This document shows positions 46,965 through 57,800 of a stretch of 64,000 bases of DNA, one piece after another. This DNA is from Phellopilus nigrolimitatus. Lineage: Eukaryota > Basidiomycota > Agaricomycetes > Hymenochaetales > Hymenochaetaceae. A model generated the notes under the pieces. That model was not told where the DNA came from and ran no database searches. It worked only from the letters and a program-made list of their open reading frames with translations. Numbering within the stretch: position 1 is the first letter of the stretch; the number at the start of each line of letters is the position of its first letter. The stretch covers positions 1-64,000 of the forward strand of contig JAJOHG010000002.1 in NCBI GenBank assembly GCA_021029095.1, read 5' to 3'. The position numbers and the translations under genes were made by a program.

Positions 46965-47515
46965 ACGCGGCCGAGTTGCCGGTCTCACGTGTTTCCGCGC
47001 TAACATCGAGTAAACCGCCACCCCAGCCAAATCAAAGCCGACGCGCTCTTCACCGCATCCAGTCCAATGCGGGCAACGCCAACGCGTTGCTGCTCGTGCC
47101 CGGCGCGCTTCCCGGCGCGCTGCGCCCTGCCGCGAGCGCGCCCGAGGTCGTTCCTCAAGCTCGCAAAGAAGCACGGGCATGCCGTCTTCGCGTTCAAGAT
47201 CGCCCTGGCGCGCAGTCCCGGGACCCCGGCGCGCAGGTCGCGCGCGATGTGCTCATCGACGTCCTCCGCCTGGTGGACATCGCGCGCCTCAAGAAGCCGC
47301 TCCGCCCGGAGCCCGACGTGAGCATGCACACCCGCTTCCTCTCGTAGCAACTAACAACGCGCCCGCGCCAGATCCACATCCTGCTCCCGCCGCTGCAAAA
47401 GCTGCGCACGATCACGGAGCACCTGCGCACAGACGTGCTCTGCGTGAACGCCAGCCGGCGCAGCGCGCTGCGGCTCTCGGTCGCGGTGGACGCGGTGCGT
47501 GTCGAGACGCTGTGA
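46965..47515 (+). pseudogene. HUS1: Checkpoint clamp subunit Hus1 fragment
   Basis: IQSNAGNANALLLVPGALP, then in another frame LKLAKKHGHAVFAFKI, then DVLIDVLRLVDIARLKKPLR and PEPD, an intron, and IHILLPPLQKLRTITEHLR with RLSVAVDAVRVETLW. This order fits Hus1, a PCNA-like subunit of the 9-1-1 DNA-damage clamp (LPPLQKLR---ERLR is its recognisable core). Two frame changes destroy the product. It runs directly into the CSN4 start codon region at 47572. Confidence 0.75.
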
Positions 47516-47571
47516 ACGCGCCGCACGATCTCGAGTACGCGGCGTGCCGCCTCTTGGTTTGAACACGCCGA

Positions 47572-49125
47572 CCATGGACGCCAAACTCTCCCAATTGCAG
47601 TCGATCAGCCAAAAGGACAAAGCGGCGGGCTACCTCTCTTTACTCTCCGAGGCGCTCGCGCAGCCGGAAGCCGGCGCGGTGGCGCGCGACGTACACGCGG
47701 TCCTCGAGGCCGCGCTCACGCAGGACCACGTCGGGATCGTCGTCGGGCGCCAGGTGCTCGCGGAGCTCGTGTCGGGCCTCGCGGGCGGCGCCGCACGCGA
47801 CAGGGACCTTAAGAAGCAGATCGTGGAGGATGCGCTCGCGATCGCCGCGCCGCGTGGCGTGAGCTTTGAGGAGCAGGTGCATGTGCCAGCCGATTCCGAG
47901 GCGAGACTCGGCCTTGCTTACTTTCTTTGGGCGGCGATGAATAGGTCAACAGTCTGCGCTTCCAGCTTGCGGACCTCCTTGAGGAGGAGGAGGACTGGAG
48001 CGGCTTTGCGCACATCCTCACAGCCATCCAGCTAGAGTGCGCATTGTCTCCTTCCCGCTTCCGTTCACATCTCACATATGCGCACACTGCATCCTCCAGA
48101 ACGCGCAAGACGAAGAGAAATTAAAGGTGTACAACCGCATCGTGCGGCTGTTGCTCGAGGAGGAGGACTCCGTGCAGGCGGAGACTTACTACATGCGCGC
48201 GGCGCTGCTCGTGAACGCCAAGACGGACCGCGAGACGTCGCTCAACTTCAAGCTCTGCCAGGCGCGCATCAATGACTACACACGCAAGTTCCTCGAGGCC
48301 GCGAGCAGGTACCACGAGCTCAGCTGGGCGGGCGAGGTCGACGAGGAGGAACGGTCAATCATGCTGTGCGCGACATCCCCCACTCTACTTGTTTCTTAAC
48401 TAAATGTAATGCAGGTCGTCCGCAGTAACGTGCGCCGTCCTCGCTCCCGCAGGTCCCAACCGTTCGCGCGTGCTCGCATTGCTATGTCGTGACGAGCGCA
48501 CGACACAGCTGCCGTCGTACAACATCCTCTCCAAGACGTTCCTCGACCGCATTTTGCGCCCTGCGGAGGTGAAAGAGTTCGAGGCGACACTCAAGTCTCA
48601 CCAGCTTGCCCGCATCGCACAGTCATCGAATGACCGGCTCGCCGCATCGGCCTCATCTGATGCAGACGACGGCGCCGCGGAGACGGGTGCGGGCGCTGGC
48701 GAGGCCGTGTCGACGCGGACGGGCCCGAGCACGGTCCTCGACCGTGCGGTGCTCGAGCACAACCTGCTCGCGTCGTCTAAGATTTACAACAACATCACGT
48801 TTTACGGGCTCGGTGCGCTGCTTGATCTGACTCCGGGGGCGGCGGAGACGATGGCGCGGCGGATGATCGAGCAGGGTCGGCTCAAGGGCTCGATCGACCA
48901 GGTCGAGCGGCTCATCTGGTTCGAGGACAGTAAGGAGGAGGACGACGCGCAAGGCAAGGCCGGCGGTCTTGGTGAAGTCGATATGCACACAGAAGACACG
49001 GGGGCACCGCACACGAAGAAATGGGACATGCAGATTCGAATGACGGCTGCAAACGTGAGCATTCACTCCTGATCGTGTCCATACGTTCAAACCAGGCTCC
49101 GCTACAGGTCGAATCAATTGTACAA
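47572..49125 (+). pseudogene. CSN4: COP9 signalosome subunit 4, nearly full length
   Basis: MDAKLSQLQSISQKDKAAGY at 47572, QDHVGIVVGRQVLAELV, KKQIVEDALAIA, an intron (GTGCAT...AATAG) to VNSLRFQLADLLEEEEDW, then EEKLKVYNRIVRLLLEEEDS, RYHELSWAGEVDEEER, an intron, GPNRSRVLALL, LPSYNILSKTFLDRILRPAE (PCI domain start), LLASSKIYNNITFYGLGALL, ETMARRMIEQGRLKGSIDQV and KKWDMQIRMTAAN, then VESIVQ after a last intron. CSN4 is a scaffold of the deneddylase. The donor after AIQLE reads GAGTGCGC, one G short of GAG|GTGCGC, so splicing or frame is lost there. The C-terminus runs into a P5A ATPase piece. Confidence 0.88.
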
Positions 49126-49179
49126 AAAAACCACCCAGGAGTCGAGCCAGATAGGGGAGGGCGAGACCCGCGAGGAGCC

Positions 49180-50117
49180 GGAGCCGGGGCAGATATTCGG
49201 CGTGCACCTCTTCATGCGCGCGTTCCTCAAGTTTCCCGTGTCCTCGCTCTCGCAGGGAAAGAGATGGACGGCACCGGAAACGACAAGGTGTGCCTTACTC
49301 CTGGTTTCTCGATTCGGGTTGCTAACTAATGAGTTTTTTTCCAGATTAATCACCTTGCGCGCGAACAGGTCGAAAGTCAGCTCAACTTTGCTGGCTTCCT
49401 TGTTTTCCACTGTCCGCTAAAGGAAGACGCCGTCGAGACGCTCAAAACGCTTGCGGAGTCTTCACATAGGGTGCCTTTTACTTAAATTGTATGAGGTTTG
49501 CATCAGATCGCTCATTTATTTGGACAGTGTATTATGATAACTGGCAACAATCCTTTGACTGCTGTGCATGTTGCACGCGACGTTGAAATCGTGGACCGCG
49601 AGGCACTCATTTTAGATCTGAAGGAGAACCCGGGGCATGAAGCAGGTGAGGAAATCTGAGAAATTACATTGTGGTTGGTAATGCTGATCCACCTTTACAC
49701 AGGTCTCGAATGGCCCACGGTGTTGATGAAACGAAGGTTATTCCTGTAGATCCCTCCGCGCTATTTGATCAAACCCTATTCGACAAATATGACATCTGCA
49801 TCACTGGTGCTGCGTTGAAGCAATATGTCTCGCCCATCTTGGTTGATGCTTGTTCACACACACGGGTGTACATGTGAGTATTGCCCACACAGAAGGAGCT
49901 CACTTTAATGACACTCAATTCACTCAGATATGTTACACTGATGGTGGGCAATGAAACTAATGAGACCAGTGCACTCAAGCCTGCACATGTTGGTGTCATG
50001 CTACTCAGAGCACCAGCTCCTTGAATGCATCGAGAAGATGTCCTTGCCTGTTCTGCCTGCCATGGTGAACACATTCCCGGAAATTATTAAGGCTCAGGAA
50101 AAGACTGCAGCAGCATG
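49180..50117 (+). pseudogene. SPF1: P5A-type ATPase (Spf1) C-terminal-half fragment
   Basis: KEMDGTGNDK, an intron, INHLAREQVESQLNFAGFLV with FHCPLKEDAVETLK, an intron, IMITGNNPLTAVHVARDVEI, DREALILDLKENPGHEA, an intron, KVIPVDPSALFDQTLFDKYD with ICITGAALKQYV, an intron, and a degenerate TLMVGNETNETSALKPAHVG where the family has MAGDGTNDVGALKAAHIG. Spf1 is an ER transmembrane-helix dislocase. The hinge aspartates (GDGTND) are lost and the transmembrane C-terminus is missing. It is the right-hand gene piece of island 2. Confidence 0.9.
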
Positions 50118-50281
50118 AGTTGGCAAGGCAACAAAATCTTATGGAAAAGGTTTATTTCTCTAGTTACATAAGGAATCACTGGAGTGGTGGTTTTGACTTG
50201 AACATAAAAATTGAGAATCATCATAGACATTGATAAGGCATTATAAAATAAACCAACTTATTCAGACACCAGAGGGAATTA

Positions 50282-50707
50282 TACACTGCGGGCATCCACT
50301 TAGAATCCCCCCATGGTGAGTCAATTAGATGTTTTATTTAATTGTAGCTTTCTCCACACATTATAGTTTAACACTTTTGGACACTTTCATCAAAATCACT
50401 TTTAACTTTCTTATGCCTTTCTCCGATTGGTATACTTAAACTTTCTTTTCACCTTTGTCCACACATGAAAGGCTTAACAAAGGCATGTTTCCGTCAAAAC
50501 ACCCCTTTGTTAAGCCTTTCTTGTATGGACAAAGGCAAAAAGAAAGTTTAAGTATACTGTTTGGAGAAAGGCATAAGAAAGTTAAAAAGTGATTTGGATA
50601 AAAGTTTCCAAAAGTGTTAAACTATAATGTGTGGAGAAAGCCACAATTAAATAAAACATCTAATTGACTCAGCATGGGGGGGATTCTAAGTGGATGCCCG
50701 CAGTGTA
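50282..50707. mobile_element. Fold-back (long inverted repeat) element, ~430 bp
   Basis: Two arms of about 200 bp (from ACACTGCGGGCATCCACTTA at the left to its complement at 50707) are near-perfect inverted copies around a ~20-nt centre near 50495. The ends read TA|TACACTGC...GCAGTGTA|TA, consistent with a TA target duplication and thus a mariner-type MITE. The whole element can form one long hairpin. 50118-50281 to its left shows no gene. Confidence 0.85.
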
Positions 50708-50758
50708 TAGCTCATGCCTGCAGTGGTTTGTATAAGTATCAATAATTCAGGAAAACAG

Positions 50759-50804
50759 GAATCGTATACTGCCATGCAAAGCAATGGCCCACTCCCACAA
50801 GTCA
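50759..50804 (+). repeat. Short hairpin repeat, copy 4 of 4
   Basis: ATCGTATAC then the TGCCATGCAAAGCAATGGCC hairpin and CACTCCC. It sits within a few bases of the point where gypsy A sequence resumes, i.e. at the right edge of the island 2 insertion. Confidence 0.6.
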
Positions 50805-50811
50805 TATTTGC

Positions 50812-52115
50812 TTACCTTTAGTCTGAGTCGGAGTCGCTTTCTTCGATGAGGTTGAGGTGATTTACTCTGTCGGTGTTGGGTACCACGGTTGGTACGGGCT
50901 GTCGAACGTCAGATCTTCCTCGTTGAGGTAGTCGGGTTGGAGATGCGCTTCGTTCGGGATTTCCCCTTCTTCTAACTCTCCAGGTAGTGCTGATACCGTC
51001 AATTGGTACTGCTGGAAGTCGATTGGTGGCGTAATGGGATCCTGTAGTGGTAGGAAGAGGGGTGGGGGTGAGTTGCGTTCTTCTTGTGTTCGTTCTTGTT
51101 AATTACTGAATTCACCTGATCCTTGATGATTCTCACCTTCCGTGTCTGCTAGATGTCCGGACGCAATGCTGGCTGAAGCGTTGTCCCGTTCGATAGCGTT
51201 CCTTGCTATAGCGGTGACCCTATTGCTTAGGGAGTCTTGTAGGGCGCGGTCAATGCTTTGTTCGAGGTTGTGTCGTTCGTTGTCGATTTGTGCTCCTGCG
51301 TCCCGTACGTCCTGTGAGATGCTGAACAGGGTGTATGCTGCTTCGGCTGTTCGCATTGCCCTATTTAAGAATCGGTGGCGTATTAAATCGTTGCGTAACG
51401 TACTAGATCCTCGCTCGTTCCACAGCTCGTTAAGCTGTTGATCTGCTAGCCTCAACTGTTGTCTGAGGCGTTCTACTTCCTGCTGCGTGGCTTGCGTTCC
51501 CTATTGCTGCGTTGCGGCGCTGTCCTGCTGGTTGTTGATTTGCTCGTTGAATTGTCTTTGATGCGTGGCTTCTTGCCTAATGAGATTTGCAATGCGTTCC
51601 CCGGTCACGTGATACCCCTCCTCGAGTCGGTTGAAGAGTCCGTTGACGATTGCCAGTCGGTCCCTGTTCTCGTTGTCTTGTTGGCTCCCGACTGTGTCGT
51701 TCTGTCTTTGTCGTATCGATTCGAGTGCTCCTTGGATGAGGTTGAACTGTCCGCCGAGTCCGTTGGTGGGCACGCTTCCGATTGATTCTTGGATGAGTCG
51801 GAGTTGTTGTTTGATGGCGTCGGTGGCCTCGAGTAGGATCCGGTGTCGCTGAGTAATGAGGTCCTTCGTGACAAGGATTGAGTCGTCGACTCGTCCGGGG
51901 ATTCGATTGAGGATGTCGAGGATTCGTGAGCAATCCTCCTCCAGTTGTCGGTGAGTTCGCTCGGTATTGGTCTGTATCCACCACGCGAGGGCGTTTGTTG
52001 AGCTAGTTCCGGTAACCCTCTGTTCAGTAATGAAATAAAGGCTTCCTCCAAGTAGCGTCGAGAGAACTGCCCAATGGATGAGTGTCGTCCAGTCGAGAAG
52101 CGTCGCGAGGCCCAC
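50812..52115 (-). pseudogene. Gypsy A leader ORF: membrane segment plus coiled-coil, unknown
   Basis: About 430 codons in one frame with two nonsense codons (TAG at 51501-51503, TAA at 51099-51101, both explicable as C-to-T in glutamine codons). The N-terminus LIHWAVLSTLLGGSLYFITE looks like a membrane anchor. Long heptad-like stretches follow (QLEEDCSRILDILNRIPGRV, AIKQQLRLIQESIGS, EVERLRQQLRLADQQLNELW), then an acidic, proline-rich part and a basic end. The frame stops at the island 2 boundary. It lies between the 5' LTR and gag and matches no retroelement domain I know. It could be a divergent gag-like or an accessory protein. Confidence 0.5.
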
Positions 52116-52155
52116 TAGAGTTTTAATGTTAGTTTATTTTTGTTTATTAATTATT

Positions 52156-52633
52156 TCAGTGCTTTCTTACTTTCGCTAAATGAATATGTTCTTGGTCTAA
52201 GTTCTGTAGGATGTATTCGAGAATGTTTGCGTGTTCTCGCACCGTGTAGATGCTGTCGATTACGTTACAGACTGATAGGTCGAAAGCGCGTACACAGCTG
52301 GGTGATTGTGTGGCTTTGGTCAGTATAATGTCGCCTTTAACGAATCGTTTCTGGACTGCTCGAAATTCTTGCGCGATTCGTCGTTGTTCCTCTGTTCGGT
52401 AGGTTACAAACAACCTCTCCTCCTCAATTACCCTGCTTAGGTCGTTCAAACTGGCTCGTACCCTTTCGGACAGTGTCTTGGTTGTTTTGATTTTCCTGAG
52501 TTTCTGATTGACGCCGTAGAACGTGAGTGCGAGTTCGTCGATGAGTTTGTAGATGATTACGAATAGTCGACTAGTACGGTGGAGGCGATTGGTCAGCGCG
52601 CAGCCGGCCCGTAGGAGCTCTTGAACAAATTTT
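52156..52633 (-). CDS. Gypsy A leader ORF of unknown function, helical
   Basis: An open frame of about 155 codons. It lacks an ATG at its 5' end (first internal ATG at 52449), so a spliced start is possible. Composition is helical and charged: FVIIYKLIDELALTFYGVNQ, EERLFVTYRTEEQRRIAQEF, NILEYILQNLDQEHIHLAKV. No domain recognised. Confidence 0.4.
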
Positions 52634-52675
52634 CGTTAGTGTTATCTTTTTAATGTTCGATCGTGAAGTATTAAT

Positions 52676-52879
52676 TTACCGACTTCGCCGCTTAGTCCAT
52701 TGTCGTTCTGTGACGTGGCGGTTTAAGTCGTCGCTGCTGGTTGGTTCGTTGTCAGTTCGCTGCTGTCGTTCAGTTGGAATGCGTATTAGGATTGTAGGTG
52801 TTCGTCCACTTGCTTGTTGTCGTCTGAACAATAATATTGTGACGATGGTTGTGCCTAATACTTGCAACCAGGTTAGCAC
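52676..52879 (-). CDS. Gypsy A leader ORF with predicted N-terminal membrane segment
   Basis: 67 codons: MLTWLQVLGTTIVTILLF, then arginine-rich and polar sequence. It is the ORF nearest to the 5' LTR. Short, so it may be chance, but it shares its layout (N-terminal hydrophobic segment, charged tail) with the ORFs at 50812-52115 and 28937-29317. Confidence 0.3.
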   Translation of the reverse strand: MLTWLQVLGTTIVTILLFRRQQASGRTPTILIRIPTERQQRTDNEPTSSDDLNRHVTERQWTKRRSR

Positions 52880-52979
52880 CGTGTTAGTCGCCAGTTTCTT
52901 CGTGCGGTGGGTCAGTTTTCCTATGTGGTCAAAAATGTGTTAGTGATTGACGACAAGGTTGGTTAGAGTAAAATTTAAA

Positions 52980-54089
52980 TGTTAGAATGGCGATCACCTG
53001 ACCTACTTGTGTGTGTTGTTCTTCTGAGATCGGCCTCGTTCTTGTTGGTAGTAAAACAAAGTAAATTTTACTGGGGCGTTAAGGCCCCCTACCGCGGGTT
53101 TATATACCCGTACATGTGTGATGTTACAGGCGTTACTTCTACTTGTTCGTGTAGTGTCTTTACTGGAAAGTTCGCCGTGTTTCTACTACTACTTATTGTT
53201 TATTCCGTTTATCGTTCTGGAGTCCGTGTCCATTCCATCTCCATTCTTCCAGTTCATTCCTCGCCTTTCCATTTGATTATTTATTTCGTTGGTTTCCGAA
53301 TTTCGTATTGATTGGTTTGTGGCTTTTGTCGATCTGTGGCGTGGTCGTGCTTCTAATCGAGATCGACGTCCATTTCCCTGGTTTGAGTTTCGCTTCTGGG
53401 TTCTAGCCCGTCCGGCAGATTAACTTGGGCCGATCTCCAGGGTGTATCCGTGTTCCGCGGGCGGAGGTTTATCCGTATATAGGTATGCGGTGATCCTATC
53501 GTTATTGTAGTCTTCCGTTTGAATATAATCTTCGGTTGTGGATCCATATTTGGCAGTGTTCTTTAATGTTGTTTGTATTCGTTTTCTAATCCGCTCATTA
53601 ATGTATGCGGGCCATTCTCCTGACCGTTCTCGGAATGGTGTGTTGACCGTTATTTCCGGCCATCCACATTTAGCCCTGTGTTTGTCTTCTCGGTAGATGA
53701 CGGATACATGTGCGTTAATGAGATATTCGTCCACATTGTTACTAAATAGTTTTACGTAATGGTTGGTAAGCGTGATCCTCTTTCCCGCGAGCACGGCTTC
53801 TTCTTCTTGATGTTTCGTTTGGATTGTAATATTTTGTTTTAGGATGTCTGGTATGATTACTTCCTGGCATATAATTTGGTACGCGTCCCATCCCATTCTG
53901 TATGCTCTTTCGCACGGCACGCATAAATATGGCGTGTTTGGTTCCTTGATTTTGTGTTCGTCGGTTTTAACTCTTCGGTTCCTTGTATTGATTAGATCCA
54001 GTGATGCATGCGGCGATGGGTCCTAGTTTACCCTGTCCTTTCCAGTGTTTGGTTGATTGCCACATTGCTTATGTAACAATTTCCTAACA
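52980..54089 (-). repeat. Gypsy A 5' LTR
   Basis: 1110 bp, nearly identical to 27764-28871. Followed by GTCAC (54090-54094), the target duplication. The LTR-internal ORF is broken here by two 1-nt insertions. Confidence 0.92.
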
Positions 54090-54384
54090 GTCACCGTACA
54101 CTTATGAAGGGCCAAATAAGATGTCCAACTGTGCAAAACCTTTATTTTAGACATTATGATAGAAATACAATATATATGCAGCTGACTTGAGGTTGAACCA
54201 GCTGCTTTCCTCTTCTTTCATACCAATTGGGCAATAGACCTGACTACAAAATTTAGGCATGACCTGTACATCCAATAGAGATCCACTGCTATTTTCGCCC
54301 ATAATACAATATATTTGTGAGTGAATTGGACCCACAGTGTGCCATAGGCAGCAATGAATGACGACGGATGACATGAATGAGTGT

Positions 54385-54447
54385 TTGCGACGCAGACGGG
54401 AACCGCTTTCCTTATTTAGGGGGGCCGTAGACTTTCAGGTGACCCAC
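54385..54447 (-). repeat. Right inverted repeat of the element into which gypsy A inserted
   Basis: Inverted match of 27675-27735 with a few differences (CCTTATTTAGGGGGGCCGTA block). The segment 54095-54384 would be the rest of that MITE-like element. Confidence 0.75.
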
Positions 54448-54800
54448 AAAAACTGTTTTGGGGTAACGGACAAATCGGGTAGATTAGTAAGCAGGTAGCT
54501 TATAGGCTTGACTGCGTGTATCTTGCTATCTATCGCGTTTGCCCACGGCCTGCGCGCGCATATGAAATGATCATTTGTGAAAGTCTAAAAGGAAATTATG
54601 ATGTCCAAAGAGTAAGAATGCGACAAAAGAGGATGTTTGCATGTTCTTTAGAGCTGAAGTGCGACGCGCTTGACGCGTTTCTCTGTGCTACGCAAGCCTA
54701 CTCGCGACTTAAGTCGAGCTAAAAAGCTATCAGAGCAAATACTGTTACGGTCACTTCAGCGTATTAGTGGAATTTGCACTTCCTGTTCATCTGAAATGAC
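54448..54800. other. Upstream region of the CLIP-170 gene
   Basis: No gene seen. It separates the transposon cluster from intact single-copy sequence and should hold the promoter of the next gene. Confidence 0.4.
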
Positions 54801-57800
54801 ATGGCGACTACCCCAGCAAGAACGAGGTCATCTGGCATCCCAACACCGGGGAGGCTCCGCTCGTTCTCGTCTTCAGCGTCATCGCATCCGCCGTTGCCAG
54901 TAGATTCCGACGTTCCAGACCGAGCATTTGCAGAGGCTATCAAAGCAAATGACCCTACCCGATACCCCTCTCGGTCGGTCTCTGCGAGCAGTTCTTCCCA
55001 GCGGCCGCCGTCTGTTACATCGGGTTCGCGTCCCAAAACACCCGGTGCATCTCAGCATCGGAGCATTCAACGAAGGCCGGAGAGCCGACAATCAGACTTT
55101 TTATCACGCACGCACAGGGAGTTCATCGTCGGAGACAATGTCCGAGTCGAAAGTCTAGGTTTCGAGGGAACCCTGCGTTATGTTGGAGAAATCTCAGGAA
55201 AGCCTGGGGAGTGGGCTGGCGTAGAACTGAGTGGCGGGTTCGCGGGATTAGGAAAGAATGATGGATCGGTCGGAAAGTAAGTACGGAGGTTGAACATCAG
55301 CTACGAGAGGCTCATTGACCACAGTATTCAGTATTTTTCTTGTCCGGAAAAGTGTGGAGTTTTTATCGCGTATTCCAAATTGTCACCTCCCACTGTTGGC
55401 CCTGGCTCATATTCGAGGCCATCATCAGTAGCTTCCTCAAGAGCATCTTTATCTGGTCGAATAACTCCATCATTCACAGGCCGACGCACGCCGTCTGGGC
55501 ATAGCGGTCGCGTTACTCCTTTGCTACCTAATGGAATTGTCGCATCGGCTCAAAGTAGCGGTCGAATAACACCTTCATCTAGCTTTGGAATCTCGACGCC
55601 TGCCGGACGTGCTTCCCAGAAATCAACTTCCATTCCTCCGCCCCCGTCCTCGACTAATACACCTTCGGTGTCTGCTATGAGCAAAATTACTGCAGGCAGT
55701 CGAGCCAGCAAGTATGTCGGTATGACCGCCCAGCAGCTTTCTGCAAGAAAATCACCATCGTTCACTGCGCCTACTAGTCCTTCTAGACAGAACATTGGAC
55801 TTGGTAGTCCAACAAGGCTTTTGGGTCCACCCAGTCCTTCACGTTCCGAAACAGCAAGTCCGTCGAGGGCCACGACGAAGCCGAGCGCACGTTTTACCAG
55901 CCTTGGGACGCCTAAGAGTTTCGGGTCTGGAAGACCATCTCTCACGACCCCAAAAGCTGCTCGAATACCTTCAGCTATCGCCATGCCTCCGCCATCACCG
56001 CCGATCGGTGGTTCTGCACGAAGCATCAGCCTAAACGACAAGCCTTCGACCCCGACATTCAGCATAGCTAGTAACGACACGGCTGTGGATGATGATGCCA
56101 TTGAAAGCTTATCCAGTATACAGCAAAGTAGCAGAGCTCTAAAAGATAAGATTCAGAGCCTGCTGTCGGGGAAATCAGCTCCATCGTATCGCTCTCATTC
56201 GCCGTCAGCGTCCCAAACCGACGCACTCAAAGATTGCTTTGATGACGATGTGTCTGGCCTTGATGTGACTCTCCGATCAATGCAAGAACACCTTGACAGC
56301 TTGGAACGAGAAAACGCTCAGTTGAAGGTGGCTCTAGAAGACAATCGGCAAAATGTGAATAAACTCACCGAGCTCGACGCGCTGAGGGTTGAACGGGTCC
56401 AGAATCTGAGCCGAATCCAGGAGCTGGAGGCGCAATTAAAGACAGCAGAGCGATCTTTGAACGATCGTATTTCTAAAATCGAGTCTTTAGATCGAACGAA
56501 CGAGGCTTCGTCTCGCGCACTGGAAAGTGTTCGAGCTGAAGGTGATGCTCGCGGCAAGGACTTACAAGCCAAAATTGATGACTGCGAAACCCTCATCTCC
56601 AGCCTCAAGGACGCCATTGAAGCCAAGTCAAACGAGGCCGGACAGAACGAGGGTGTCATCCAGGCCAAGAACGCGGAGATAGGCCTATTGGAGGCTAGAG
56701 TCAGAAAGGCCAACTCTGATCTTGAGGATGTTCGGCATGATCTTGCTGGACAGATCGACGAGTTGCGCCATGCTGGCCAGGAGACAATAGCTCTTTACGA
56801 AGAGAGACTTGGCGTAGCTGAATCAAAACGATACGAGCTCGAGGATCTCGCGGAACAGCTGGAAGAGCAACTCAAGAAGCGCAGCAGTCCATTGAGACGT
56901 GCGTCAGGCGAGGATCAAGACTTAACCGAGGCGACGAGAATCGATAACGAGATGCTCCGGGACCAGGTCGTGCATCTCCAAAGGAAGATTTCTGGACTTG
57001 AAGATTTATTGGAGGAAACCCGCGGCAACGCCGAGAGAGAAGAAGCAACGGTGCGTACCCGACTCCAGCGCTACAAAGACAACGACGCGTCTATGCGTGG
57101 CGAGGTCGCGGAAGTCCGGAAGGAGATAGAGAGGCTTTCGAAGAGTGAATCTCTTGCGAGAGGGAAGACTGAGGAGGCTGAAGAAGCTCTTCGGGAGAAT
57201 ACACTCGCCTTGGAAAATGCGAGAGCGGAAATCGAGGGGCTCAGGGGAGAAGTTGCCGTAAGTCGTCGTATTGCTCATCACCCACTGAGCCGGGACGACT
57301 CAAAAAAAAATGTTTTCAGTCTTTAGAAAGTATTCAAGCTCGCAATTCGACCGAAAAGGCGAGAACAGAGGAATCTTCTCGTAGAGCTGCGCTGGAGCGT
57401 AGTCGGCATGACGAGGAAGTCGCTCAGCTCAGGGAACTTCTTGATGCAGCACGAGTGGCACGGAAGGAGGCTCTCCAGGAGCTGGATGCTGCAAAGTCAG
57501 CCGCCACTGATACGTCTGGTTCTATGTCTGGTCTGAAAGATCTGATCGAAACCCTTGACTCGGATAAAGCTGAGGTACGCAGATTAAGGCATCCATTTAT
57601 TATATCCTATTGACAAACTGGAGCTGGTATTAGTTGGAGCATGCCCGTGCCGAGCTGACTACGAAGTTAGAGCGCGAGAGGGCGGTTGTTGCAGAACTTC
57701 GTCAGATGCTTGATGAGAAAGCTTTAGAGCTCGAATCTTCTCGCAAAACACTCAATCGAGACCGACCGTTAAACGTCAGTCCACAAGACATGACGCCTAC

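Larger units (their letters stand above)
27764..54089 (-). mobile_element. Gypsy A: LTR retrotransposon expanded to 26 kb by nested insertions
   Basis: Two 1.1-kb LTRs (27764-28871 and 52980-54089) in the same orientation start TGTTAG and end CTAACA. GTCAC is duplicated outside (27759-27763 and 54090-54094), proving one insertion event. The coding strand is minus: 5' LTR at 54089, leader ORFs, gag, protease, RT/RNase H, integrase with chromodomain, a small membrane-type ORF, 3' LTR. By eye the LTRs differ by about five substitutions and two indels, so the insertion is recent. Interruptions: hAT-1 (30943-33155), hAT-2 (36996-37458) and island 2 (about 37.5-50.8 kb). Confidence 0.92.

Noticed and set aside
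27675..54447. One giant TIR transposon or Starship-like element bounded by the inverted repeats
   Set aside because: The 61-63-bp repeats flank gypsy A, which has its own perfect 5-bp duplication. A small MITE split by gypsy A explains the layout without a giant element, and no tyrosine recombinase is seen.
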